Positions 26,068 through 36,276 are shown, counted from the stretch's first letter. The stretch: 64,000 nt of DNA from Bacteroidia bacterium (GCA_028339355.1 JAOLBX010000002.1:56001-120000), one strand, 5' to 3'. Notes: generated by a model from the sequence alone, not told the origin. Numbers and translations are program-made.

Positions 26068-26736
26068 TTAAGTGTACCTTAACAGTAACTTTAGAATCAC
26101 TACTGTAATACATCCGCCCCAAAAAACGCTCCTCAAAAACCGAGAAGATGCTCTGTCTAAATCTATATTGGCATTCTTTTGTGTAACCAAATAGTGTATG
26201 CACTTAGAATACTCTGACGTTGCCCAAATGGTGATATAATAGTACATAAAAAGTACTATCCCCGACATAATCACCCATTCGCCAGTAGTGCCTCTAAAGA
26301 GCACTTGATAAAAAATAAACAAGAATAAGGCTCCTACGATTCCAAATAAAAAATACCACAAAGGCATCGGGTATCTGGCTAGCCATTTCTCGTATTCTCT
26401 CAATTGATTAACCCTATTCCTCTCCATATTTCTTCTCGAACGTTCTTGACGAGTCTTCTGTATGGAAGATTTCTGATGTTGCTGGTTTTTAGGAGTATAC
26501 GTTTGTTGAACGGATGGATTTTGTATAAACGACCTCAGTCGACGATCATAACTGGCCTTGCGTTCGGCACTCTCTAAGGCCTCTTTTGCTAAATTTAGTC
26601 GCTTGGAAATCTCGTCAGCTTCCACCGTACTATTCAAATCTGGATGATAAAGCTTTATCTGGCGGATATATGCCTTCCTCACATCTGAAGCAGATCAAAA
26701 ATTTGGGATACCTAAAACCTCATAATAATTCGTCAT
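26068..26736 (-). pseudogene. J-domain membrane protein gene with in-frame TGA
   Basis: The frame from ATG 26736 encodes MTNYYEVLGIPNF, then TGA (26695-26697), then SASDVRKAYIRQIKLYHPDLN. Together this is a complete J domain with the HPD motif. After it come a basic linker (KTRQERSRRNMERN) and three hydrophobic stretches (YFLFGIVGALFLFIFYQVLF and others), about 222 codons in all. Without readthrough, translation could begin only inside the J domain and lose helix I. So it is probably inactivated; a consensus error at one base is the alternative. It would have been a membrane-bound DnaJ-like cochaperone. Confidence 0.75.
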
Positions 26737-27051
26737 AGTATAGTTCAAAAGGAACATTATTAGAGAGCACTAGCACAAAATATGTCTAAGAAAATATGTC
26801 CTCAACTCGAGCTAATCGCAATACCATTTATTGCAGACCAGTTCATCATACAGAAAACTACAAGTTCAAATTCACGCATGTATTCTGTCATACCAGTGCA
26901 ATAAACCCAACATCTCGCCGTTAAGTCTATATCTAATCAACCGACGTTGTCGGCAATTTTACTCACCCAATTACTAGTAGTTTAAACACTACTACCTGCC
27001 TTTTCTCAAATTTTTATTTACCCAATAAATTAAAAGTAAAACTGAAATATT
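26737..27051. other. 315-nt divergent intergenic region
   Basis: AT-rich, no supported open frame. It contains a small hairpin CCGAC-GTT-GTCGG at 26941-26953, about 100 nt before the gldM-like gene. No good TAnnTTTG box was found for that gene. Confidence 0.4.
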
Positions 27052-28644
27052 ATGGCAACCGTAAAATTACCACCAAGACAGAAAATGATTAACTTGATGT
27101 ACATCGTATTAATCGCAATGCTAGCTCTCAATGTAGACAAGCACGTACTCAAGGCTTTTCACCTGATGGAAAAAAACTTCATTAACTCCGCAGAAAGCTA
27201 CGACCAAAAAAACCAAATTCAGATGGCTAGATTCGCCTCGCTCTTATCCAAAGAAACCACCAAAACACAACCGTACTATGATGCCGCAGTGCAAGCTCAA
27301 TAGATCTCATCTGAGTTTAACACGTACATAGAATCACTCAAAACTGAAATAGTGGAACTCTATGATGGAAGGCTTGAAGAGGAAGAAGGAGAAGATGGAC
27401 TTACGGCACTCAAAACTCCTGAAGGCATGGAAAAACACGCCTACCTATTTATGGTGAAAGGGCAAGGGAAAAAAGCCAAAGAGCTGCAAGATAAAATAAA
27501 TGCAACTAGAGACCAACTGCTGCATCTACTAAAACCTGACGAAAAAGAGCTCTTTGTAGATCCTAAACCATATAATATAGCAAAGCAAGCCAACCTGCTC
27601 AATGCTACAGAACCTGCGAGCACCTTAGTGGGCAAACGCACCTGGGCGAGCATAAACCTAGAATATCAGCCTGTGGGTGCTCTCCTAGCTCTGCTTACTC
27701 AATATCAGAACAACGCTACAGCCCTAGAAGCGGATGTTATAGGTAAGTTGCAATACGGAGTAAACCAAAGTTCGCACATCATAGATGAGCTAAATGCGGC
27801 TATCATACCTCAAAGCAACTATGTAATGGAGGGTAAAAACTACACCGCCAAAGTGATGCTGATAGCATCTAGTAGCAGTACTAAGTCCAAGATTACTATG
27901 AATGGAGCACCGCTCAGCACGATGGAAGGGCAAGTAGGAAAAATAGATTTCAGAGCGAATGGCATAGGAGAAAAAACCGTAAAAGGCCAAATAGAAGTAG
28001 CGGATCCAAAAACTGGAGAACCTACGTACTATCCCTATGAGCACACCTACCAAGTTTTCAAACCGGTAGCTACGGTATCTGCCGATGCACTAAAACTCCT
28101 CTACCGATCACTGGACAATCCACTCAGCATATCTGTGCCTGGATATAGTGCGGCGGATATACGAGTAGAGGCAAGCGGCGGAGCTCAAATATCTGGGACC
28201 AACGGACAGTACAACATAAAAGTAAACGGCTCTACTCCCCAGGTAAATGTTACAGTATATGCCAAAGGAAAAAAAATGGGGACATCAGAATTTAGAGTGA
28301 GAAATGTTCCTGCTCCTGGTGCCATGCTAGGTGGCATACCAAACAATGGAAACGCAGTAACTAAAGGCCAACTCTGTGCACAAAACAGAGTATTAGCCAC
28401 TCTGGGACAAGACTTCGCATACAATTTGCAGTTTAGTGTCTTGAAATATCGCTTTATCTATAGCCCAAGACACGGTAATCCTGAAGTCATAAATGGGTCG
28501 GGGGACGTACTTACCTCACAAATGAAAAACTTGATGTGTAGATCTAAGCGTGGTGACCGATTCATAATAGAAGGTATCACAGCAAAAGACACAAAGTATG
28601 GTATGGTAAAAAAAGTAAATTCCATGACTCTGACAGTAAGATAA
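27052..28644 (+). pseudogene. Orphan gldM/porM homologue with in-frame TAG
   Basis: One frame of 531 codons matches GldM, the T9SS motor subunit whose single N-terminal helix pairs with GldL: MATVKLPPRQKMINLMYIVLIAMLALN, then coiled and beta domains (YQPVGALLALLTQYQ, NYVMEGKNYTAKVMLIAS, GEKTVKGQIEV) and the usual ending FIIEGITAKDTKYGMVKKVNSMTLTVR. A TAG at 27301-27303, after 83 codons, splits it just past the first coiled segment (VQAQ-stop-ISSEF). No gldK, gldL or gldN is adjacent, so this is an extra, isolated copy. It is probably a pseudogene; an 83-residue membrane peptide could still be made. Confidence 0.8.
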
Positions 28645-28659
28645 TAATAATAATAATAG
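28645..28659 (+). repeat. Tandem in-frame stop codons (TAA)4-TAG
   Basis: The gldM-like frame stops at TAA 28642-28644 and is followed without a gap by four more TAA and a TAG. It reads as an ATA/TAA trinucleotide repeat. Confidence 0.85.
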
Positions 28660-28680
28660 GTAAGCTCAACTAAATCACTC

Positions 28681-28715
28681 AACCTTTGGAGCATCAAGCT
28701 CCAAAGGTTTTTTTT
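28681..28715 (+). terminator. Rho-independent terminator after the gldM-like gene
   Basis: AACCTTTGGAGC (28681-28692) and GCTCCAAAGGTT (28698-28709) form a perfect 12-bp stem followed by eight T. Confidence 0.9.
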
Positions 28716-28763
28716 GGCTCAGTTTAGTAAACACTCATGACACAATAGAATGTTCTATTTATT

Positions 28764-28771
28764 TACATTTG
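28764..28771 (+). promoter_or_regulatory. -7 box (TACATTTG) of the sortilin-like T9SS gene
   Basis: TAnnTTTG match 8 nt before ATG 28780. It makes the upstream ATG at 28750 unlikely as start, because that ATG lies before the box. Confidence 0.6.
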
Positions 28772-28779
28772 CAACCAAC

Positions 28780-31700
28780 ATGCAGATAAATTATTCTCCC
28801 CTCTACAAATCAGTTTCTTTACTAACATTCATATTCTTGTTGTTTTCTGCCAACGGTCAGACTCCTGCATATAAAGAAATGATGGATGATAACTCATACA
28901 ATTTTTATGAAGTAGTGAAAGCCGCAGAATCCTATTTTGACGCTAACGGAAGCGGTAAAGGAAGCGGATGGAAAGGATATGAAAGATGGAAAAGTGAAAA
29001 TGAAAGCAAGTATGCTCCAAGTGGAGACCGATACAATGTGGACCACTATATGGCGACAAATGCATATAAGGAACTTGCTTCCAACTCAAATCTAAAAGCT
29101 AAAGGATCATTTGACAATGGTTGGGTAGAACTAGGCCCTTGGGATGCTAACAACAGAACATCACATTACTCTCCAGGCATCGGCAGAGTAGAGACTTTTT
29201 GGGTGAACCCTACAAACGATGAACACATGTATCTGGGTAGCAGAAGTGGCGGTTTTTGGAGAACAAATAATGGAGGAACCACTTGGGAAAATACTACGGA
29301 CTATTTAGTAGCATCTGGCGTCCCTACATTATCTGTGAACCCTGCTAATTATAACGAGATACTCATATCGGTAAATCACGGTGGTGCAGGAAATACCCAT
29401 GGTATATACAGAAGTACCGACGGGGGAAGCACATGGAGCATCTCAGATTTCAACCCTGCAAAACTCAATTGGGGCGGACTCGGAGACAATGAAAAAATAT
29501 ACAAAATTGCTTTTCACCCTACCGTGACCAATCAAGTGTTTGTGTGTACGAGTAAAGGACTGTTTGTCTCCAATGATAACCTCAAAACATGGAGCACGCC
29601 AATAACAGGGGCTACCACAGACGTAGCTTTTCACCCTACCAGTGATAAGACCATATACTCGTACAGAAACTCCGGTACTGACCGTAATTATGTGAAAAAA
29701 TCCACAAACGGAGGCACTTCTTTTTCGAATACCGCTCAGTTATTGAACAACAGTAACTCAAGAATCTACCTTTCTGTATCTGCGGCAGAACCAAATCATA
29801 TTTATGCTGCTTCTTCTAAAAATGTATATAAATCTCAAAATAGTGGTGGTTTTTTTATCGCGATGACCAAGCCCGATGAAAGTTGCTACGGGGGTTTTGC
29901 AGTCTCTGATACTGACGTAAAAAATATAATATACGGGTATGTGGATCTCCACGCCTCCACCGATGGAGGAAGCACCTTTAATCAAAAAACGAAATGGGCT
30001 ACGCAAGACGCAGCTTATATTCATGCAGATTTGCGAGCAGCCCAATGCATCAATGGAGTGTTTTATGTAGGCACAGATGGATACCTTGCCAAGAGTACAG
30101 ACAATGGTTCTACTTGGACAATTTTAAATGACGGTACAGCTATACGTGAATTTTATGCTGTGGGCATCTCCCAAGGAGACTATGATATGAACATGGCAGG
30201 CTCTCAAGACAATGGCACAAGTATATTAAATAAAGACGGCTGGATAGAATGGAATGGCGGAGATGGTATGGAAGCCCTAATACACAATCTGAACAAAGAC
30301 TGGATGATTGGTAGTTGGCAGTTTGGCACTAGAAGCTACACTAGAAATGGAGGATTAAATAGACCGGGCACTGGCAACCCTCAAGGCGGTAGCCGTCAGG
30401 CTGCTTGGGAGTCCCCATTTCTTCAAAATCCATTGAATGACATGCATGTATACCACTTTAGCGACTCCGTTTTTCTTGGCAAAAATTTTGGTACAGAATG
30501 GAGCTATGTAGGTAGTCCCGGGATAGGAGTGATAACTGAAGCAGCAATTGCTGAGAAAGATTCTAATGTTATCGCATGTTCGAGAGGAAACAATCTCCAA
30601 CTTACCAAAGACGGAGGTGAAACTTGGAGTAGAATCACAAATAACCTACCGACATATACCATAACAGATATTGCTTTTGACCCAAGAAATGAGAACACCA
30701 TCCTCGTTACTTACAACAGGTACAACAATGATTCCCGCAAGGTTTTCATAAGCTACAATCAAGGGGGTACTTGGGAAAACATTACATACAACCTAAATGA
30801 AATGCCACTGCGAACTGTAGTATTGGACCACTCAGACTCATCGTACATATATGTAGGAGGAGAAATAGGCATATACTACAAAAGTAAAAATGCTACGACT
30901 TGGACTTTGTATGACGGCGACTTGCCAAACGTGACCGTAAAAGATCTTAAAATACACTACGGCAGCAACACACTCCGTGCAGCTACTTGGGGCAGAGGAC
31001 TATGGGAGTACACACTTGTAGATAGAAACAACTATCCTTCTATCACTCACACTTCTCTTTCTACTCGTCCTAGTGAGAGCAGTCCAAAAGTAGACGTAGA
31101 ACAAATCATTAAATCTACCATAGAGTACGATGGCACTCTGAGCGAAGTAAAGGTGTATTGGTCTATCAATAATCAAGATCTGGACAAAGAACTTGTGATG
31201 AGTAACACCGCTGGAAATATCTGGGAGACATCAAGTGGCATAGACAAAGGAGGAATAGGCGATTTCGTATTTTTCAAAGTGGCAGCAAAGTCTTCTAAAG
31301 ATGAAGTGTCAGAATCTTATGTATTTAACTATAAACTGAAAGAAAAGAAATACTGTGGAGCACAAGGTAATAGCGGAACGGGAAGCGACTACATAACATC
31401 TGTAGAGCTAAATGGCACAACCAAGACAAGTGGACAAGATTTTTATGGCAATTTCACCGACACAGAGATAGAACTTGTTAGTGAAGAGACCTACCAAATC
31501 ACTGTCGGTCTAAAGTATCATTGGGATGTAGACTCTGTGATGGCATGGATCGATTATAATGGCGATACTGATTTCTCAGAAGACGAGGCTATCGAGTTTT
31601 CTGTTTTGGACAATAAGCACGAAAGTAAAGGCACATTCACAGTGCCCGCAGATGCTACTCTAAACACAAAGACACGTATGAGAGTGAGAAACCAATACGA

Positions 31701-32031
31701 CCCTGCAGAAATGACCAATTGCGGTTTTGCCCCAGGAGAGGTAGAAGACTATACCATCATCATAGTACCGCCAGTGAGCGGAGTGCCGGCAACTAAAACT
31801 ATAGAAGCTAGTGTCTATCCTAATCCTAGTAGCGGATATATTGAGATAACCTTCCCTATGGTTTATACCAATGCATCAGTATCCATCATAGATATCAATG
31901 GTAAGTTAGCACATGAGACTTCAGCTACTAATACATCAATCATAAAGATTAATGACCTAAGTACCGGAACCTATATCGTAAACGTAATTTCAGATGAAGG
32001 TGCATTCAGTCAGAAGCTTATCGTAAAATAA
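28780..32031 (+). CDS. Sortilin/BNR-propeller secreted protein with GEVED and T9SS sorting domains
   Basis: 1083 residues. A signal peptide (VSLLTFIFLLFSANGQ) is followed by a long propeller built from BNR/sortilin-type repeats: GGFWRTNNGGTTWENT, GIYRSTDGGSTWS, LTKDGGETWSRIT, SYNQGGTWENIT (Asp-box like). A GEVED-type domain follows (VMAWIDYNGDTDFSEDE and GEVEDYTI), then a type A T9SS sorting domain from VYPNPSSGYIEI to SQKLIVK. Bacteroidete relatives are often called glycosyl hydrolases, but no catalytic site is shown. Surface-exposed or released; perhaps adhesive or glycan-binding. Confidence 0.88.
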   Translation: MQINYSPLYKSVSLLTFIFLLFSANGQTPAYKEMMDDNSYNFYEVVKAAESYFDANGSGKGSGWKGYERWKSENESKYAPSGDRYNVDHYMATNAYKELASNSNLKAKGSFDNGWVELGPWDANNRTSHYSPGIGRVETFWVNPTNDEHMYLGSRSGGFWRTNNGGTTWENTTDYLVASGVPTLSVNPANYNEILISVNHGGAGNTHGIYRSTDGGSTWSISDFNPAKLNWGGLGDNEKIYKIAFHPTVTNQVFVCTSKGLFVSNDNLKTWSTPITGATTDVAFHPTSDKTIYSYRNSGTDRNYVKKSTNGGTSFSNTAQLLNNSNSRIYLSVSAAEPNHIYAASSKNVYKSQNSGGFFIAMTKPDESCYGGFAVSDTDVKNIIYGYVDLHASTDGGSTFNQKTKWATQDAAYIHADLRAAQCINGVFYVGTDGYLAKSTDNGSTWTILNDGTAIREFYAVGISQGDYDMNMAGSQDNGTSILNKDGWIEWNGGDGMEALIHNLNKDWMIGSWQFGTRSYTRNGGLNRPGTGNPQGGSRQAAWESPFLQNPLNDMHVYHFSDSVFLGKNFGTEWSYVGSPGIGVITEAAIAEKDSNVIACSRGNNLQLTKDGGETWSRITNNLPTYTITDIAFDPRNENTILVTYNRYNNDSRKVFISYNQGGTWENITYNLNEMPLRTVVLDHSDSSYIYVGGEIGIYYKSKNATTWTLYDGDLPNVTVKDLKIHYGSNTLRAATWGRGLWEYTLVDRNNYPSITHTSLSTRPSESSPKVDVEQIIKSTIEYDGTLSEVKVYWSINNQDLDKELVMSNTAGNIWETSSGIDKGGIGDFVFFKVAAKSSKDEVSESYVFNYKLKEKKYCGAQGNSGTGSDYITSVELNGTTKTSGQDFYGNFTDTEIELVSEETYQITVGLKYHWDVDSVMAWIDYNGDTDFSEDEAIEFSVLDNKHESKGTFTVPADATLNTKTRMRVRNQYDPAEMTNCGFAPGEVEDYTIIIVPPVSGVPATKTIEASVYPNPSSGYIEITFPMVYTNASVSIIDINGKLAHETSATNTSIIKINDLSTGTYIVNVISDEGAFSQKLIVK

Positions 32032-32043
32032 AACATCCAATAT

Positions 32044-32082
32044 AAAAGGGGGATTGAGTATAGTACTCAATCCCCCTTTTTA
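32044..32082 (+). terminator. Rho-independent terminator
   Basis: A 17-bp perfect stem, AAAAGGGGGATTGAGTA (32044-32060) with TACTCAATCCCCCTTTT (32064-32080), with loop TAG and ending in T. It directly follows the T9SS gene. Also symmetric enough to work on the minus strand. Confidence 0.9.
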
Positions 32083-32103
32083 ATATCTTAAAGCTTAGAA
32101 AAG

Positions 32104-33060
32104 CTAGTTCTTAATCAGTCGCTGACTTTTGCCATTTACTGTTATGAAGTATGTTCCGCTTGTTAAATCTTCTTTAGATATTTCCTTTACATCCTTATTT
32201 TCGAAACGATGAACAGATAGCACTCTTCCTTTAATATCACTAATTTCTACGGTAAGAGTCCGATCTTGACTCTCGCCCGAGATAATAATCTTGTTATGGA
32301 ATGGATTAGGGTATACTTCAATACCTCGATTTGTATTTGGTTTTTACAAGACACAGAACTATACTCAAAATGACCATCATAATCTACTTGCTTTAGTCGG
32401 TAGCAACTAGATGATGTAGACATCATTATTATCTGTGTATGAATAGTCTATTAGTTCATTGGAATTTCCATATCCCGCAACAACACCTATGGTTTCGAAA
32501 TCACTTCCATTTTCAGATTTTTCTATCTCAAATCAATCATTGTTTAGTTCTGAAGCTGCAGCCCACGTGAGTACAATTTTTTGATTGTCCAATCTAGATT
32601 CAAAGTAAACCAACTCAACTGGCAGTGCACCTCCGAAACTCGCTCCACCTGCGGCGGTAATCGAAGCAAAATCAGTGCAAGCAAAACTAGTGAGTCCTAT
32701 TCTTAATTCTGTATTTTCAGTACATCCACCGGTATTATTCAATGTTCCACCATTATCAATTACAAGTGAGCTTGTAGCATTTAATTCCAAATCGGTATTC
32801 TTATCAATAGATAAAGTTCCTTCATTCTCAACTTTTATGGATACATTAAGTGCTGACCAATCCACATCTCCTTTTGTTAGTAGCATAGCTGTGCTAGGTA
32901 CTATTATTGTATCGACACCTGAACAGCCCGTAGGCAAGCTAGAGCCAGAAATCTTTGTGATGGTGCTAGTAGGGATTGTACAAGTTGTTGCTTGTGCCTC
33001 ACTGAATAGCGGGGTGATAAGGATAATCAAGGCAAGGATATATTTTGTTAGTTGTGTCAT
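32104..33060 (-). pseudogene. Decayed T9SS cargo gene
   Basis: From ATG 33060: signal peptide (MTQLTKYILALIILITPLFSEAQ), a strand-rich domain and the usual pre-sorting phrase LPVELVYFESRLDNQKIVLTWAAASELNND. Then TGA (32533-32535), and the same frame resumes with FEIEKSENGSDFETIGVVAG. The next part, YRLKQVDYDGHFEYSSVS, is in another frame. A third segment returns to the first frame as a sorting domain (VYPNPFHNKIII to SQRLIKN), ending at TAG 32104. So there is one nonsense codon and at least two frameshifts. The truncated 176-residue product would lack its secretion tail. Confidence 0.8.
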
Positions 33061-33206
33061 AAGTATTGTAGATTCGAAATAAAACGCGCAAAGGAAATGT
33101 AGTATGTAGTATTTTTCACTATAAGATGTAATCACTCTTTATACGCAGAGAATCCGTTAGGTAACATTCGTGTACCCAAAACTATTATCGAATAATTTAG
33201 AATTTT

Positions 33207-34529
33207 CTAAAGAGTAAACCAATCCTTAACAAATTCACGATCTGTGATTCTGTCTTCTAGCCCTTCTGCTATGAGTTCGTAGATTCGCTTGGTATTTTTT
33301 GCTCCTTTATCCAAAGCCTCTTTGTAGGGTATATTGCTAAAGCTCACCATTCCATATTGAGATTGAAAAACATCAGGGTGCAAATCACATAGGTCATGCT
33401 CTACCTTTTTGTAATGCAAAAATGCTTTGTCACCTACCAAATCTCTCATCTCTATGAAGTTTTGTACCGCTAAGTCTGCAATGGCATCCGCATTTGGTTT
33501 TCTACGTTTTTCGTAGTGTTTCATCGCTATATCCCAATCACCAAATTCCTCTAAGCAAGCATCTAATTCCACACAATCTTCGAATGCACAGTTCATTCCT
33601 TGACCGTAAAACGGCACAATGGCATGACACGCATCTCCTATCAATGTGGCTTTGCCAACATTCCAAGGGAAACATTTTACAGTTACCAAGCTCCCTACAG
33701 GATTTGCCTTGAAATCCTCAAGCAGCGTAGGCATCATAGGAACACTATCACCAAAATAAGTATTCATAAAACTAAGAATCTCTTCATCGGTATTGATGTT
33801 ATCAAAACCCGTCTCACCTTCGTATGGCATAAATAGCGTACAGGTGAAAGACTTGTCTGGATTTGGCAAGGCAATCATCATAAAACTACCCCTAGGCCAT
33901 ATGTGCAATGCATTAGGCTCCATAGCAAACTCTCCGTCTGCTGTAGGTTCTATCGTCAATTCTTTGTACCCAGCTTTGGTATAGCTCTGCGAATAGTCAA
34001 ACATACTGGTACGCTGCATTTTGCTACGCACCGCAGAAAAAGCACCGTCTCCACCTAAAATATAATCCGACTTGACTTCTAATTTCTCCTTTGTTTCTGA
34101 GTTTACAAATGAACAGACACTATTTTCTATATCTACCTTGGTGCACCGCATATTAAAATGCTGATGGACATGCTCATTTTCATCCGCTAGTTGGAGTAAT
34201 TGCACATTCAGATGTGCCCTACTTACAGAGTTGATAGCTTGCCCATCGGCACCATATGGTTGGTATGCAAGCTCTCCTGCTACACTGTGCATCATTCTCC
34301 CAGGCATTGGTATGGCCTTACCCAAGACTGCTTCGGCTAATCCTACTTTCTCTAATGCAGTGATGCCTCGTGTAGATAGTGCTAGATTTATAGATCGTCC
34401 TGCAGGTATCTCCACATTTCGCATATCGGGTCTACGCTCATATATATTAACCTCAAAGCCTCTTTTGGCTAAGTATACGGCAACCAATGAACCTGCGAGT
34501 CCTCCCCCTACTAATGTTATGCTTCTCAT
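33207..34529 (-). CDS. kmo: Kynurenine 3-monooxygenase
   Basis: 440-residue FAD monooxygenase that hydroxylates kynurenine in tryptophan breakdown. FAD motif GGGLAGSL near the N-terminus, YERRPDMRN, IPAGRSINLALSTRG (family signature), LGGDGAFSAVR, and the second FAD site LIGDACHAIVPFYGQGMNCAFEDC. Relatives have a C-terminal membrane segment; here the tail is short and soluble, as in other bacterial members. ATG 34529 is chosen because a TAACTTTG box ends 9 nt before it; the longer frame starts within the box. No other kynurenine-pathway gene is in the window. Confidence 0.92.
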   Translation of the reverse strand: MRSITLVGGGLAGSLVAVYLAKRGFEVNIYERRPDMRNVEIPAGRSINLALSTRGITALEKVGLAEAVLGKAIPMPGRMMHSVAGELAYQPYGADGQAINSVSRAHLNVQLLQLADENEHVHQHFNMRCTKVDIENSVCSFVNSETKEKLEVKSDYILGGDGAFSAVRSKMQRTSMFDYSQSYTKAGYKELTIEPTADGEFAMEPNALHIWPRGSFMMIALPNPDKSFTCTLFMPYEGETGFDNINTDEEILSFMNTYFGDSVPMMPTLLEDFKANPVGSLVTVKCFPWNVGKATLIGDACHAIVPFYGQGMNCAFEDCVELDACLEEFGDWDIAMKHYEKRRKPNADAIADLAVQNFIEMRDLVGDKAFLHYKKVEHDLCDLHPDVFQSQYGMVSFSNIPYKEALDKGAKNTKRIYELIAEGLEDRITDREFVKDWFTL

Positions 34530-34538
34530 ATAAGGTGC

Positions 34539-34546
34539 CAAAGTTA
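34539..34546 (-). promoter_or_regulatory. -7 box of kmo (TAACTTTG)
   Basis: TAnnTTTG match 9 nt before ATG 34529, in the 64-nt divergent gap with the lipid kinase gene. Confidence 0.55.
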
Positions 34547-34593
34547 CACAACCCTATTTTTTATACGATATTTGTTTCAATATAAATTAGCAT

Positions 34594-35463
34594 TTGAGCA
34601 CTAAAAACATCTTAATCATATATAACCCTGCCGCTCATGGGGGTACTTCTTTGAGCACCAAGGATGACTTTGTAAAGTATTTGAAATCTAAAAGTATAGC
34701 TTATACCATACACACCACTAATGACTCCAACGATGCTGAAGAAGTAGGATTGCTCATTCAAAAAAATAATTTTGATCTTATAAGTATCATTGGAGGAGAC
34801 GGCACTATCAATCTGGCTATTAACTCTATGCCTCATTTTGAGCTGCCTATCCACTTAATACCCGCTGGCTCCGGCAACGATTTAGCTAAAATGCTGTACA
34901 ATACCAACGATATGCAACATATTTTTAGTTTGGTTGCTCAGGAGTTGGTTTGCACCACTCCAGTAGATCTTTGGCTTTGTAATGATAAAAAATTTGCGAA
35001 TGGGTTTGGTGCTGGATTCGATGGAGCTATTGCCAATGGCATGGATAAAAAATCCTATCTCATAAAAGGGAAAATTAAGTATTGGATAGAAATATTTCGA
35101 CATATATTTTTTTACAAATCATCTAAATACTTGATCAATGGAGACAAGCAGGACACCTTCATGCTATCTATAGCCAATGGTAAGGTATACGGCGGAGATT
35201 TTTGTGTAGCTCCCAATGCCACAATAGATGACCAACTCCTGGATGCTATTCATATAGGTGATATACCTGTATATAAAAGATTCTATTATTTACCTATTCT
35301 TAAAAGTGGTAAGCACCTAAGCCGTGATTTTGTGAGCCCCTCAAAAGGAGATAGTTTTACAATAAGTGCCGACAAGAATATCCCCGCTCATTTGGACGGC
35401 GAACCCTTGCTCGAAAAATCGTATGAGATAAAATACCTGTGCCAGGTTCAGGCATTATGCTAG
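34594..35463 (+). CDS. Diacylglycerol-kinase-like lipid kinase (YegS/BmrU type)
   Basis: 289 residues. NILIIYNPAAHGG, the nucleotide-binding GGDGTINLAIN near residue 70, and IPAGSGNDLAKML, all hallmarks of the DAGK catalytic domain, followed by the beta-rich C-domain (FGAGFDGAIA, ANGKVYGGDFCVAPNA). It should phosphorylate a lipid at the membrane. TTG start at 34594; no in-frame ATG upstream. Its stop overlaps the convergent lgt gene by 9 nt. Confidence 0.85.
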   Translation: MSTKNILIIYNPAAHGGTSLSTKDDFVKYLKSKSIAYTIHTTNDSNDAEEVGLLIQKNNFDLISIIGGDGTINLAINSMPHFELPIHLIPAGSGNDLAKMLYNTNDMQHIFSLVAQELVCTTPVDLWLCNDKKFANGFGAGFDGAIANGMDKKSYLIKGKIKYWIEIFRHIFFYKSSKYLINGDKQDTFMLSIANGKVYGGDFCVAPNATIDDQLLDAIHIGDIPVYKRFYYLPILKSGKHLSRDFVSPSKGDSFTISADKNIPAHLDGEPLLEKSYEIKYLCQVQALC

Positions 35464-36261
35464 CTCAGTATTTTTGCTCCATTTTCTCCATACAAATAAT
35501 GAAATAATAATAATTATGATGGCGATAAACTGTGAATGAGATAGTGCTCCTCCAAACAGAAAACCTCTTGCTTCGTCACCGCGAAAGAGTTCTACAATAC
35601 TTCTACCTACACCATACATCATTAGGTAGATAAGAAAAAGCTGTCCATCGAATTTTTGTTTTTTCTGAACCAAGTATATGGTAAATAGTATGAAGAGGTT
35701 TACAAGTATATCAAATAATTGAGTCGGATAAAGTGGTACATTTTTGATTGCGGCTAGGCTATCTGGATTGGAAAAAGTCACACCTAACCAACTGCTGCAT
35801 ACCTTGCCATGGCAGCAGCCTGCTAAGAAACATCCTACCCTGCCAAATGAATGAACCACTGGACCTGCAAAGGACAATACATCCAAAAAAGGTCTCACTG
35901 CTATCTTATTTTTCCTGAGCCATAGTACGATGGTAGGAATTGCAAAAATGAGTGACCCATAAAACACAAACCCTCCACCCAATGCTCTTTTGAGCAAACT
36001 CGGGTCGGCTATATATTTCCCAATATCCTCCATAAAGAAAAATAACTTCCCTCCTATAAATGCCGCTAGAATCACCCAAACAAATAGGCTTGAAAGCTTG
36101 TCTGCATCCATTCCAAATTTCTTTGTTTTACGAAGTGATATAAAAAAAGCCGCCACTACGCCGAGTGCTATCATAAGACCGTAGCTATGCAGGGTGAAGT
36201 GGGCTGGCAAAAATCCTTGAAGAAATTCAGGAATTGATATGGTTACTAGTTTTGGAAACAT
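35455..36261 (-). CDS. lgt: Prolipoprotein diacylglyceryl transferase
   Basis: 268 residues, seven hydrophobic helices. Transfers diacylglyceryl from phosphatidylglycerol to the lipobox Cys of prelipoproteins. Conserved HSYGLMIALGV near the N-terminus and the signature GRVGCFLAGCCHG in the middle, with YGVGRSIVELFRGDEARG near the C-terminus (catalytic Arg region). It would process the many lipoproteins of this window. ATG 36261 lies 7 nt after a TAATCTTG box. Confidence 0.92.
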   Translation of the reverse strand: MFPKLVTISIPEFLQGFLPAHFTLHSYGLMIALGVVAAFFISLRKTKKFGMDADKLSSLFVWVILAAFIGGKLFFFMEDIGKYIADPSLLKRALGGGFVFYGSLIFAIPTIVLWLRKNKIAVRPFLDVLSFAGPVVHSFGRVGCFLAGCCHGKVCSSWLGVTFSNPDSLAAIKNVPLYPTQLFDILVNLFILFTIYLVQKKQKFDGQLFLIYLMMYGVGRSIVELFRGDEARGFLFGGALSHSQFIAIIIIIISLFVWRKWSKNTELA

Positions 36262-36268
36262 GGTATGA

Positions 36269-36276
36269 CAAGATTA
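36269..36276 (-). promoter_or_regulatory. Putative -7 box of lgt (TAATCTTG)
   Basis: One mismatch to TAnnTTTG, 7 nt before ATG 36261, the same spacing as other genes here. Confidence 0.4.

Noticed and set aside
27052-28644. Stop-codon recoding (TAG or other) as a genome-wide code change
   Set aside because: Interrupted genes carry TAA, TGA and TAG alike, and normal genes here end with all three, so no single reassignment explains them.
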